Origin: Myxococcales bacterium
GTDB taxonomy: Bacteria; Myxococcota; Polyangia; Polyangiales; Polyangiaceae
Length of the DNA: 26,978 bases
Reading direction: 5' to 3'
Assembly: GCA_003151595.1 (NCBI GenBank)
Contig: PLXW01000026.1
Span: 1-26,978 of the forward strand
Shown piece after piece: positions 1-6,718 of this stretch; position 1 is the first letter of the stretch; each line of letters starts with the position of its first letter. A program made the translations under genes and the position numbers. The notes beneath the pieces were generated by a model that made no database searches, was not told the DNA's origin, and saw only the letters and a program-made list of their open reading frames with translations.

Positions 1-25
1 TCGCGCGGCGACGTTAGCGACGCGA
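1..25. repeat. Direct repeat, copy 1 (25 bases)
   Basis: This stretch matches 305-329 at 22 of 25 positions, including an exact 14-base core (12-25, CGTTAGCGACGCGA) and an exact 7-base left end. It sits at the point where the antiporter remnant stops resembling its family. The ends are inverted (TCGCG and CGCGA), so it may also fold. Confidence 0.55.
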
Positions 26-254
26 GGAGGATGAGCACTCCGAGGCACGCGAGCATGTCGACGCTGGGGTCGTCGCGCAGCCCGTCCACGAACGGTTATG
101 AGATGGCACCAACGACAACTCCCTCGAGCATCTCGCCGAGGACGAACGGCTGGCGAACGCGGACCGCAAGCTCGCCGCCGACTTTCGCGACCGCGAGAAT
201 GATCGCGACCGACAGCGCGAGCCGCGAGATGCGGGCCCTCGGGGTGAGTATCAC
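1..254 (-). pseudogene. Broken N-terminus of a Kef/NhaP-type cation:proton antiporter
   Basis: Reading the minus strand from a GTG at 252-254 gives a hydrophobic N-terminus with LALSVAIILAVAKVGGELA, then VRQPFVLGEMLEGVVVGAI. This matches the first membrane helices of the CPA2/KefB cation:proton antiporter family, where the Gly-Glu-Leu and Gln-Pro-x-Val-Leu-Gly-Glu elements are characteristic. An in-frame TAA at 96-98 interrupts it. The same frame then continues with PFVDGLRDDPSVDMLACLGVLILL, which is the expected next helix of the family, so the stop looks like a nonsense mutation and not a natural end. After about position 25 the reading runs into a repeat (LASLTSPR) and no longer looks like antiporter. 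The window edge cuts the 3' side, so how much of the gene survives is unknown. No clear ribosome binding site precedes the GTG, and the true start may have been lost. Confidence 0.6.
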
Positions 255-304
255 TCGGCCAGCGATAGCTTCTGCGAGAACTCGACAACGATCGAGCGCG
301 CGCT

Positions 305-329
305 TCGCGCGTCAGCGTTAGCGACGCGA
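305..329. repeat. Direct repeat, copy 2, with hairpin
   Basis: Second copy of the 25-base repeat at 1-25. Here 308-313 (CGCGTC) pairs with 323-328 (GACGCG), and two more pairs can form inside the loop after a one-base bulge. It lies just downstream of the minus-strand gene at 355-594 and could act as a transcription terminator, but there is no T-run. The two copies bracket the antiporter fragment. Confidence 0.5.
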
Positions 330-354
330 CGGCGTGAGGCTCGACAGCGAAGCG

Positions 355-594
355 TCAGGCGACGAGCGCGTATCGACTCGAGGCGCGCTCGACGTGAATC
401 ACTTCTTCGATCGTCCAGTCGGCACGCTCGATGACGATCACCCTGGCATCGATGTCATGAGCTCGTTCGATGGCGTGTTCGATGGCGCGCTCTTTGGTGC
501 ACAGCCAATCGATCATCGGGCGCGCAAATCCGTTGACCCTCACTTCCCAACGGAGGTTGCGGTGAACGACTTGGACCTCGACGGAATGTGGCAT
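355..594 (-). CDS. Small DUF2188-like protein
   Basis: A 79-residue protein without signal peptide or membrane segment. The pattern is an N-terminal strand (VEVQVVHRNLRWEVRVNG), a central KERAIEHAIERAHDID helix, then a VIVIERADWTIEEV strand. This is the layout of the small DUF2188 fold, in which a WxVk..g strand is followed by an Ala-rich helix and a 'd/hG.i' type strand. The usual Gly before the last Ile is not obvious, so membership is probable and not certain. The ATG at 592-594 is preceded on the minus strand by GGAGA at a 6-base distance, which supports this start. The function of DUF2188 proteins is unknown. It stands alone, upstream of the antiporter remnant on the same strand. Confidence 0.65.
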   Translation of the reverse strand: MPHSVEVQVVHRNLRWEVRVNGFARPMIDWLCTKERAIEHAIERAHDIDARVIVIERADWTIEEVIHVERASSRYALVA

Positions 595-861
595 GGCGTC
601 TCCAGCCGGGCATCGTGCCCGTCACGAGAATCCTAGGAGGTCATTGCTAAATGTGGACTAAAATTGCTTTGGAGGTCCCGCTCTTTTGGGTGCGCGTTTA
701 GTGCGGTGCCTCGGGCGCGCGAGCGCTCCAGGAAAGCGAGCGAACAGCAAAACGGTGGCGCTACCAAGGCCCTCCGTTTTACGCGAGAATTTAGTGGCGG
801 GTAACTACGCTTCGTTCGGCACCGGAAACACTCTAACGACGGTGCGAATGGAGATGGTCCT
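595..861. other. Lower-GC intergenic region with a tiny ORF
   Basis: This gap is visibly less GC-rich than its surroundings. It contains a 16-codon open frame at 651-701 on +, MWTKIALEVPLFWVRV, preceded at 9 bases by a perfect Shine-Dalgarno AGGAGGT (635-641). The heptamer GGAGGTC occurs twice (636-642 and 670-676), each next to ATTGCT, giving a partly mirrored arrangement. It may be the leader of the methyltransferase gene. No clear promoter hexamers are seen. Confidence 0.35.
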
Positions 862-1758
862 ATGTTCTCGCTCGACAATGCCGGAGCGTCACTCCGGTCT
901 GTTTGCGATGCGGTCGGCACCGGCTTGCTGTCACCTCAGGTCGCTGCTGCCCGCGCGCTCGTCGCCGGCGGCTCGGTCAACGACGCGATCGATCTCATCG
1001 ATGCGGCTCCGCCGGGCGGCGGCGCTCAATCCGCGATCGTCTCGGTCCTGCGCGAGCATCGATCGAAGTGCGACGGAATGGCGGCGTTCTACCACGCGCG
1101 CGGTCCGCTCCTGCCCGCGGGGCTCGAGGAAGAGACCGTGCTCGCGACCGGCCGTTTCTTCGATGACGCGCTCCGCATCTCGCCGCACGCCAGCGTCGCG
1201 CTGTACTCGCTCGGGAATCCCGCGCTGCTCCAGCGAGCGACCGACGAGGTCGTCGAATACATGCGGGCGGCGCACCTCCTTGGGTCTCGCAAGCGAACCT
1301 TGGAGCTCGGTTGTGGGAGTGGCAGGATGCAGTTCGCTCTCGCGCCGCACGTCATGGAAGCCGCGGGCGCCGACATCTCCGCGGCGATGATCGCGGCCGC
1401 GCAAAAGCGCCGCGGGCCGCTCACGAACGTTCGCTTTTTTCACGCGCCGGCACACCGTGTCGCGGCCGTGCGCGACGCTCAATACGACCTCGTATTCGCG
1501 GTCGACTCGTTTCCATACATCGTGAACGCCGGCCCAACGATGGTCGCCGCGACCTTCGCGGAGATCCGCCGAGTGTTGTCTCCCACCGGGCAGGTGTTCA
1601 TTTTCAACTACTCGTACCGGGGCAGCGAGAACCGCGACATGGCGGACGTGGCCGATTACGCACGGGCCGTGGGGCTCGAGCTCGTGTCGTTCGCGGCGCA
1701 TGCCTTCCGTGAATGGGATGGCAGCGTCTTCCAGCTGCGCGTCGCCAAGCCTTCCTGA
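862..1758 (+). CDS. Class I SAM-dependent methyltransferase
   Basis: A 298-residue soluble protein. The C-terminal two thirds are a Rossmann-type methyltransferase. Motif I is LELGCGSGRM (residues 147-156), followed by the acidic strand end in AGADIS that would contact the SAM ribose. A motif IV-like FAVDSFPYI and a post-motif strand VFIFNYSY follow. The first ~130 residues are a separate helical region without a recognisable family, perhaps for substrate binding. The substrate cannot be told from sequence. Start chosen at ATG 862, with GGAGATGG just upstream; this also keeps the whole helical domain. The glycosyltransferase-like gene follows 76 bases later on the same strand, so the pair may be co-transcribed and act on a common glycan or small molecule, which is an inference from proximity only. 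Confidence 0.8.
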   Translation: MFSLDNAGASLRSVCDAVGTGLLSPQVAAARALVAGGSVNDAIDLIDAAPPGGGAQSAIVSVLREHRSKCDGMAAFYHARGPLLPAGLEEETVLATGRFFDDALRISPHASVALYSLGNPALLQRATDEVVEYMRAAHLLGSRKRTLELGCGSGRMQFALAPHVMEAAGADISAAMIAAAQKRRGPLTNVRFFHAPAHRVAAVRDAQYDLVFAVDSFPYIVNAGPTMVAATFAEIRRVLSPTGQVFIFNYSYRGSENRDMADVADYARAVGLELVSFAAHAFREWDGSVFQLRVAKPS

Positions 1759-1834
1759 TCGAAGTGCCAGACAAGAGGACCGCGGGCGGGGGGTCGGACT
1801 CCGCCCGCGGTGCTCGCATCAAAGAACGGAAAAC

Positions 1835-3262
1835 ATGGACTCGCACCCAACCACGTTCGTGATCCCCACCTATCGTCTACGCGACGTCGGCGAAACCATC
1901 GAACGATACGACGACAACTTCTGGCGAAATGGTCACTCGACGCGCCTCATCGTCTTCGACGACTCCTCCCAGGCCACGCACGACAAATATTTCCCGGTCC
2001 TCGAACGCACGAAGACTCACAATGAGCTCTATTACGTCGGCCCAAAGGAGAAGGCCGAATTCGTGCGGACACTCGTCCAGCGACTGGGCGGCCGGAAGCA
2101 CGAGTCAGTGGTGAAGAACCTCTTCCGCCCGAGCTACGGCGGGAACCGCAACTGCACGCTGATGTACACGCTGGGCGGGTTCATGGTCAGCGCTGACGAC
2201 GACATGCGCCCGGACGCACTCATCGAGAACAGCATCGAGTCGCTCGGTGAGCGAGAGATCAGCCGCGGGAAGCTCGTGAAGTCGGCGAGTGGCGGCTTCA
2301 CCCGGCGGTCGTTCGACATTCTTCGTGCGTTCGGCGACGTACTCGGACGGAGGGTCAAGCAGATCCCCGAGAACTACGCGACCGGCGAGTACCTCGTCGA
2401 CACCGCGATGGATCTCGAGACGAACGCGACGAAAGGGATCATGCGGGAGAACTCCCTCTTCCTCGAGAAGGGGGAAGTCCTGCAGAACGCGGTCGTCAAG
2501 ATCGCCCAGACCTTCAGGACGGGGACGAACGACATCGACGCGATCGACTTCGTCGACTTGTTCCTCCAGGACGCCGCCGCCATCAACCTCGAGGATCTCA
2601 ACGACCTGTACGTGCTCGTGAACTTCCGACCGGTGGTGACCAACAAGAACTGGCGAATGGATTGCGGCGTGGCGGCGTACGACAACCGCCACGGGCTTCC
2701 CCCGTTCTTCCCGACGCGTCTTCGGTTCGAGGACTACATCTATCGTCTCTGGATCCAGCGCGAAGGGATGGTCGCCGCGCACGTCGATGCCGTGCAAAAC
2801 CACACGAAGAGCAACTACATGCGCAATCCACCCGCGGCGGAGGTCTTCAACGAAGAGGTCTGCAATCTCATCAAGCGCAAGCTGAAGGCGAGCCCGTACG
2901 TGATCGACGAGCTCACGGCGCGCTTCGAGTACGGCGGAGAGGTCGAATCGAGCGACGCGGCCGAGATCCTCGAGCGCGTCACCTCCCTTCACCATCGCGT
3001 GCTCGACACGGCCAGCACCGAGCGGAACTCGGAGCGTCAGAAGTCGCTCCTGACGTTCGCCGAGAACCTGGAGCGAGCGTTTTATGGCTTCGAGGGCGAC
3101 TTCTTCCAGCAGAACGTCTCGAGGATCGTCGACGACGTCGTGAGCCAGATTCAGGGAGCGCTCGAGCTGTGGCCGACGCTCGTCGAGATTTGTTACTTCC
3201 AGCGTCACACCAAGGACCTCCCGAAGGTGAAAGTGAACAACGTCCATCTCGGCTCCGGGTGA
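1835..3262 (+). CDS. GT2-like (GT-A fold) glycosyltransferase
   Basis: A 475-residue protein. The N-terminus FVIPTYRL (8-15), the strand end IVFDDSS (D42, D43) and the metal-binding type SADDDMRP (D121-D123) follow the order of GT-A fold enzymes of family GT2, in which the first Asp pair holds the nucleotide and the DxD-like group holds the divalent metal. Middle motifs further in (a WRMDCGVAAYD region, then LRFEDYIYRLW) resemble the acceptor/catalytic Glu-Asp part of such enzymes. The C-terminal ~150 residues are helical and charged. No membrane segment is visible, so it should be cytoplasmic. The frame is open upstream to 1700, but those residues overlap the methyltransferase gene and look non-coding. 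ATG 1835 directly precedes the conserved strand and has AAGAACGGA upstream. Donor and acceptor sugars are unknown. Confidence 0.7.
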   Translation: MDSHPTTFVIPTYRLRDVGETIERYDDNFWRNGHSTRLIVFDDSSQATHDKYFPVLERTKTHNELYYVGPKEKAEFVRTLVQRLGGRKHESVVKNLFRPSYGGNRNCTLMYTLGGFMVSADDDMRPDALIENSIESLGEREISRGKLVKSASGGFTRRSFDILRAFGDVLGRRVKQIPENYATGEYLVDTAMDLETNATKGIMRENSLFLEKGEVLQNAVVKIAQTFRTGTNDIDAIDFVDLFLQDAAAINLEDLNDLYVLVNFRPVVTNKNWRMDCGVAAYDNRHGLPPFFPTRLRFEDYIYRLWIQREGMVAAHVDAVQNHTKSNYMRNPPAAEVFNEEVCNLIKRKLKASPYVIDELTARFEYGGEVESSDAAEILERVTSLHHRVLDTASTERNSERQKSLLTFAENLERAFYGFEGDFFQQNVSRIVDDVVSQIQGALELWPTLVEICYFQRHTKDLPKVKVNNVHLGSG

Positions 3263-3287
3263 GCGGAGCACGCCAAGCAGAAGGGGA

Positions 3288-4589
3288 TTAGAGGGCCGCG
3301 CGCGCCCGTTCGTACGCGGCATCGAGATCGCGCCGATCCAGCGGGACGAGTCCTGTCGCAGTGTCGCGGATCGCGTCACCTTGCTCGCCAAGCGCGCGCC
3401 GCGCCGCTTCCGACATTCGCGGTGCCAAACGACGGATCGCGTCGAGCTGCCGAATGAGCACGGCGGGAGTCGTCGCCGACGCCTGGCGGATTTGGTCGAA
3501 GGCGAGCTTGACGAGCCGTTCGATCCGGACCGCCGGGATCCACACCCGGAGCTCACCTTTGGTGTCGTACCAGTTGCCTTCGAGCGGTGGCTTCTCGGCG
3601 AAAGTGAGCAGGGCGTCGGCGAGCCAGTCAACGCACGCGACGCCGGTGAACGTGTCGTTGACCGCCGGACTGAGCGCGCGAATGGCGATCTCGACGACCT
3701 GCGCGATCCCGAATTCGCTGTCCTGTGTAAGCGTGCGATGGCGACCGATCACGACGTGCCGGTCGATCGCCGCATCGAGAGTCCGCGCTTCGGACGCCGG
3801 TACGATGGATGCGAGCCGCTCGCCGCGTAGTACGAACTGGCCGGGTCGGAAGCTGAACACGACGAGCGCGCCGGCGTCGTGCGCGGATGCGACGAGGGCG
3901 CCATGGTCGAGGTGCTGCAGGTAGCCACTCTTCGGGCACGGCACGATCGCGCCGGCGTCGGCGCGGCGGAGAATGACGTCGTCGTCTGGCAAAGCGCCGG
4001 TTCCCTCGCCGGCGGCGCGCTCGTGCGCGCCCACGACGGCGGGATACAAGTCGTCCACGATCCGTCCGATCATGTCGGGGTTCTGGATCGACGTGGCGAT
4101 CCGATGGCTGTAGTAGACGAGGAACGAGAAACTACCCACGACGAGAACCCAGCTCGTCAGCAGAGTGATCTGTGGGACAAAACGTGAGTCCGCGTCTTGA
4201 TGGGTCACCAGAAAACACAGGCAGACGTAAATGAACGTCCCCATGAACAGGCCGATCGTGGCCTGGGTGACCCAGTCCTGAAGGAAGCGATACAAGAGAC
4301 GCGGCCCGAACAGCGTCGCGACCATCGACAGGACGAGCAGGGCGACCGAGAAAATCAGCGCGAGCACGGTCGCGACCGCGCCCATCATCGCCGATAGGAT
4401 CGCGCGCGCGTCGTCGATACTGCCCATCGTCAGCCACGACGGGATGTGGATGACCCCGTACTTGTCGAGAACGTCCGGGATCATCGTGAGGCCGAACAAC
4501 GCGATCGTCGCGAGCGAGATCTTGAGCGGGATCAGCCAGAGGTTGACGTCACGCTGTGAGCGAAGCTTCAGGGGACGAGGAGCCAGCAT
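3288..4589 (-). CDS. DUF2254 family membrane protein
   Basis: A 433-residue protein. Four hydrophobic segments lie in the first ~165 residues: around LIPLKISLATIALFGLTMI, then AILSAMMGAVATVLALIFSV, then TIGLFMGTFIYVCLCFLV, then LLTSWVLVVGSFSFLVYYS. After a short amphipathic stretch (HRIATSIQNPDMIGRIV) comes a ~250-residue soluble part with the family signature ALSPAVNDTFTGVACVDWL and a helical C-terminus. Arrangement and length match DUF2254 (COG4325), predicted inner-membrane proteins of unknown function. The start ATG at 4587-4589 has no evident ribosome binding site, so a slightly different start is possible. It is convergent with the glycosyltransferase gene, with only 25 bases between the stops and no visible terminator hairpin. 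Confidence 0.8.
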   Translation of the reverse strand: MLAPRPLKLRSQRDVNLWLIPLKISLATIALFGLTMIPDVLDKYGVIHIPSWLTMGSIDDARAILSAMMGAVATVLALIFSVALLVLSMVATLFGPRLLYRFLQDWVTQATIGLFMGTFIYVCLCFLVTHQDADSRFVPQITLLTSWVLVVGSFSFLVYYSHRIATSIQNPDMIGRIVDDLYPAVVGAHERAAGEGTGALPDDDVILRRADAGAIVPCPKSGYLQHLDHGALVASAHDAGALVVFSFRPGQFVLRGERLASIVPASEARTLDAAIDRHVVIGRHRTLTQDSEFGIAQVVEIAIRALSPAVNDTFTGVACVDWLADALLTFAEKPPLEGNWYDTKGELRVWIPAVRIERLVKLAFDQIRQASATTPAVLIRQLDAIRRLAPRMSEAARRALGEQGDAIRDTATGLVPLDRRDLDAAYERARAAL

Positions 4590-4698
4590 GCGCGCCGTTG
4601 TAGCGGGCGTTGGGCTGGAGTGCGCGGGAATCGGCGTCGTCCGATTTTTGCGATCATTTGGCCGTCGCCGCTTGAGGTTTGCTCGCGCGCGTCATGAG

Positions 4699-5002
4699 AT
4701 GAAGCCCGGTATCAACGACATCGTGTGGATGGCTGCCGGCGCCGCTGTGCTGTCCGTCTGCATGCTCTTCGTATTGCACTTTCACGAAGACGAAGACCCT
4801 GCGACTCAACTCGCCTTCAAAGGAGGGCGACGAGAAGATGCGGGAGTTGGAAGCATCGATGGCCAAGGACGACGCGGAGGTTTGCAAGAGCCTGGACGGC
4901 CTTGCTGCGCTCCCGAGACTCAACAGCGATGCCGAGCTGGCAACGGCCACGGCGCGTTACGCCGAGCTCAGCAAGGTCAAGACGGAGAAAGGTTCATCTG
5001 AT
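4699..5002 (+). pseudogene. Frameshifted small single-pass membrane protein
   Basis: From ATG 4699 the frame gives a short N-terminus and one membrane helix (IVWMAAGAAVLSVCMLFVL), then HFHEDEDPATQLAFK. There the coding character jumps to the next frame, which reads EGDEKMRELEASMAKDDAE and continues as a clean amphipathic helical stretch to about 4990. One extra base in the run AAAGG near 4819-4823 explains the switch. After KVKTEKGSSD coding character ends abruptly, exactly where the opposite-strand remnant (stop at 4977-4979) begins. This looks like a small membrane-anchored coiled protein, frameshifted and cut off at its C-terminus. No family recognised. A sequencing error at the frameshift is an alternative. 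Confidence 0.45.
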
Positions 5003-5349
5003 CGCACGCAGTGTAGTGGGCGAGGGCCGTCTCGATCGGCACCCAGTCCCCGGCGACGATCGACGTCATCAGCGGGTGCAGCTCCTTCGGCAGGCTCGCG
5101 AAGTAGCGCTCTTCCCACCCGAACGCGCGCAGCCCTGGAGCGACGCCGAGAGCAACGTGCTTCGAACTCGGGTGACGAGCGGCGCGGTCGTGCGTCCAAG
5201 GCGGAACGGGAGCACGACCTCGTACCGAGAGAGCTCGTCGGCATTCGGCATTCGATAGCGAACGACGCTACCCGCAACCGACCCGCGCCGCCACGCAGCG
5301 CCGACTCGAGCCCGTGGTCGCGTTTCTTCGGAGCCTCGTCGTCGGACAT
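4977..5349 (-). pseudogene. Multiply frameshifted remnant of a hypothetical protein
   Basis: No single minus frame explains this stretch, but three joined in order read like one protein. Frame one starts at ATG 5349 (MSDDEAPKKRDHGLESALR). From about 5262 a second frame gives MPNADELSRYEVVLPFRLGR and continues to ASLQG. From about 5134 a third gives LRAFGWEERYFASLPKELHP, then a stretch ending GDWVPIETALAHYTACDQM, and ends at a TGA (4977-4979). The last part, with a Trp-x-Pro and an 'ALAHYxACD' element, reminds me of uncharacterised proteins common in myxobacteria; I cannot name the family with confidence. At least two indels would be needed, and the C-terminus appears missing. Degenerate gene, or very poor local sequence. 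Confidence 0.45.
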
Positions 5350-5491
5350 CCCGGATACGCCCGATTGCCCCGTGCTCGAAGCGGGGCCGCCGGACGCGGG
5401 GAACGATAGGGCGAGTGAGGCGGGAGATGCGGGCGATGCGTCAGTGCTGGACGCGGATGCCGCGAGCGACGCGGACGACGCGGGCGACTAG
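5345..5491 (+). other. Asp/Ala/Gly-rich open frame, possible secreted-protein linker
   Basis: The + frame ending at 5491 encodes an acidic low-complexity tail with repeated DAG, DAD and DAS units (EAGDAGDASVLDADAASDAD). Such linkers follow the lipobox or separate domains in many secreted proteins of Polyangia. There is no start codon, signal peptide or domain attached to it in this frame, and the upstream part of the frame lies opposite the remnant at 4977-5349. It may be a relic or simply a by-product of base composition. Confidence 0.2.
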
Positions 5492-5507
5492 CGAGATCCA
5501 TCCGCAA

Positions 5508-6413
5508 TCAGTTCGTCGTAATCCCCGCATCCGCCAAGCCACCGAAGTTCAACCCGCCCTGCTCCACGGCCGGCGTCAGCGATCGCAGGTACACGACCAT
5601 CCCCTTCTGCAGCTCCGGCGTGCTGATGTCAGACCACGTGTGAAAGAGCTGCCAGTACTCATAGGGGACGAGGTCGTTGTCGTACGGGCCGCCGTCGACC
5701 ACGGTCCCACGGACGAAGATGTCGATGAGCTGATCGTCGGTGAAACCGGCGGTCTGCTCCGGCGTGTGCTGCACGCCCGTGAAGAAGCCGCCCGTCGGGT
5801 TCGAACCGTGGCAACCCGTGCACGCCGGGCCGGCGTCGGGGCAACCCGCTTCGGGCGGACCGGGGACGTCGATGCCGGAGTCTAGGAGGAGCGGCGCGAC
5901 CTTGCTGTCGATGCAGCCGGGGTACAGCGGCACGCCGTTGTTGTAGCGCGCGTTGCCCGCGGCCCAATCCGCCTCGAGCGCCGACGTGATGTTCAGCGTG
6001 GTGGACGTGCAGAGCGAGCCTACCTGCGCGGTGATGGTCACCGACGGCGTCGCCGACTTTACGTTCATGATGGTGCCGCCCGACGTGGGGTCGGCCGCGA
6101 ACGTGACCGCCGCCGGATCCGACGCGCTCCACGTCGCGGTGCCCGTGCCGCCCGTCACCACCGCGGGGACCTGGAACGTCTGCGCCGTGCTGTCGGTGAC
6201 GAACGCCGAGTACATCGGCGCGAAATGGATCTGGAGCGCGCTGCTCTGGGTGCATGCGCTGGACGCCGAGTCGCCGCCTCCGGGGCCGCCGTCGTTTCCC
6301 GTGAAGCCGCCGCCGGTGGGGGTGCTCGAGCACGCGACGAGCGCGGCGAACCCGCCGCTCACGCCGAGGAGCATTGCGCCAACGATTCCAACCCCGAACC
6401 TCGGTCGACGCAT
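5508..6413 (-). CDS. Lipoprotein with Ig-like region and single c-type heme site
   Basis: A 301-residue exported lipoprotein. The signal runs MRRPRFGVGIVGAMLLGVSG and ends in the lipobox LVAC, with Cys28 as the lipidated residue. A Gly/Asp-rich linker (TGGGFTGNDGGPGGG) follows. About residues 50-140 are beta-rich, with a GTATWSASDPAAVTF core like bacterial Ig-like (Big-type) domains. The C-terminal part has one heme attachment site C198-T-G-C201-H202 and a terminal helix KGMVVYLRSL, whose Met is a plausible distal ligand, as in small cytochromes c. It should be a membrane-anchored electron carrier facing the periplasm or outside; its partner is unknown. The start at ATG 6413 is supported by GGAGAG six bases upstream and by the signal peptide; the open frame extends further but non-coding. 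Lone gene, divergent from the kinase gene. Confidence 0.8.
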   Translation of the reverse strand: MRRPRFGVGIVGAMLLGVSGGFAALVACSSTPTGGGFTGNDGGPGGGDSASSACTQSSALQIHFAPMYSAFVTDSTAQTFQVPAVVTGGTGTATWSASDPAAVTFAADPTSGGTIMNVKSATPSVTITAQVGSLCTSTTLNITSALEADWAAGNARYNNGVPLYPGCIDSKVAPLLLDSGIDVPGPPEAGCPDAGPACTGCHGSNPTGGFFTGVQHTPEQTAGFTDDQLIDIFVRGTVVDGGPYDNDLVPYEYWQLFHTWSDISTPELQKGMVVYLRSLTPAVEQGGLNFGGLADAGITTN

Positions 6414-6718
6414 GGGCTCTCCAGTTCTGCGCTTCGCGCGGAAGGTCCGGCAGCGCCTGCGTACGGTATGCGCCGGAATATCGCGGAGCAATGGGTCCCG
6501 CGCGGATTGTGGCACGTGGCCGCGTCTCTATCCCGTGACAGACGATGTTAGTTGCATGTACCGCCGCCGAACAATCCATCCACGCCACTGGCGCGGAAGG
6601 TGAGTGTGCCGCCGGAGCTGGAGCCAGATCCCGAGCTGCTGCCGGTTTCGGGGTGAGCCGTCACCGTCGGAGGCGCATCTTCTCCGCGCGAGGGCGCGCG
6701 CCGATATGCTGGATTGTC
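6414..6718. other. Divergent intergenic region with a possible gene relic
   Basis: This gap separates two divergent genes and should hold both promoters, though I cannot pick convincing hexamers. On the minus strand, 6548-6660 reads as a Ser/Gly linker (TGSSSGSGSSSGG) followed by TLTFRASGVDGLFGGGTCN and a stop. That looks like the end of a secreted protein, but no upstream part exists, since the frame then runs into the kinase gene. It may be a relic left when the kinase locus arrived. Confidence 0.3.

Noticed and set aside
2105..3631. Long antisense open frame across the glycosyltransferase gene
   Set aside because: It is Arg/Val/Glu-rich with no domain; long antisense frames are expected at this GC content and the + strand carries clear motifs.
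5345..5491. Complete secreted Asp/Ala-rich protein
   Set aside because: No start codon, signal peptide or domain is attached to the acidic tail; listed only as a low-confidence feature.
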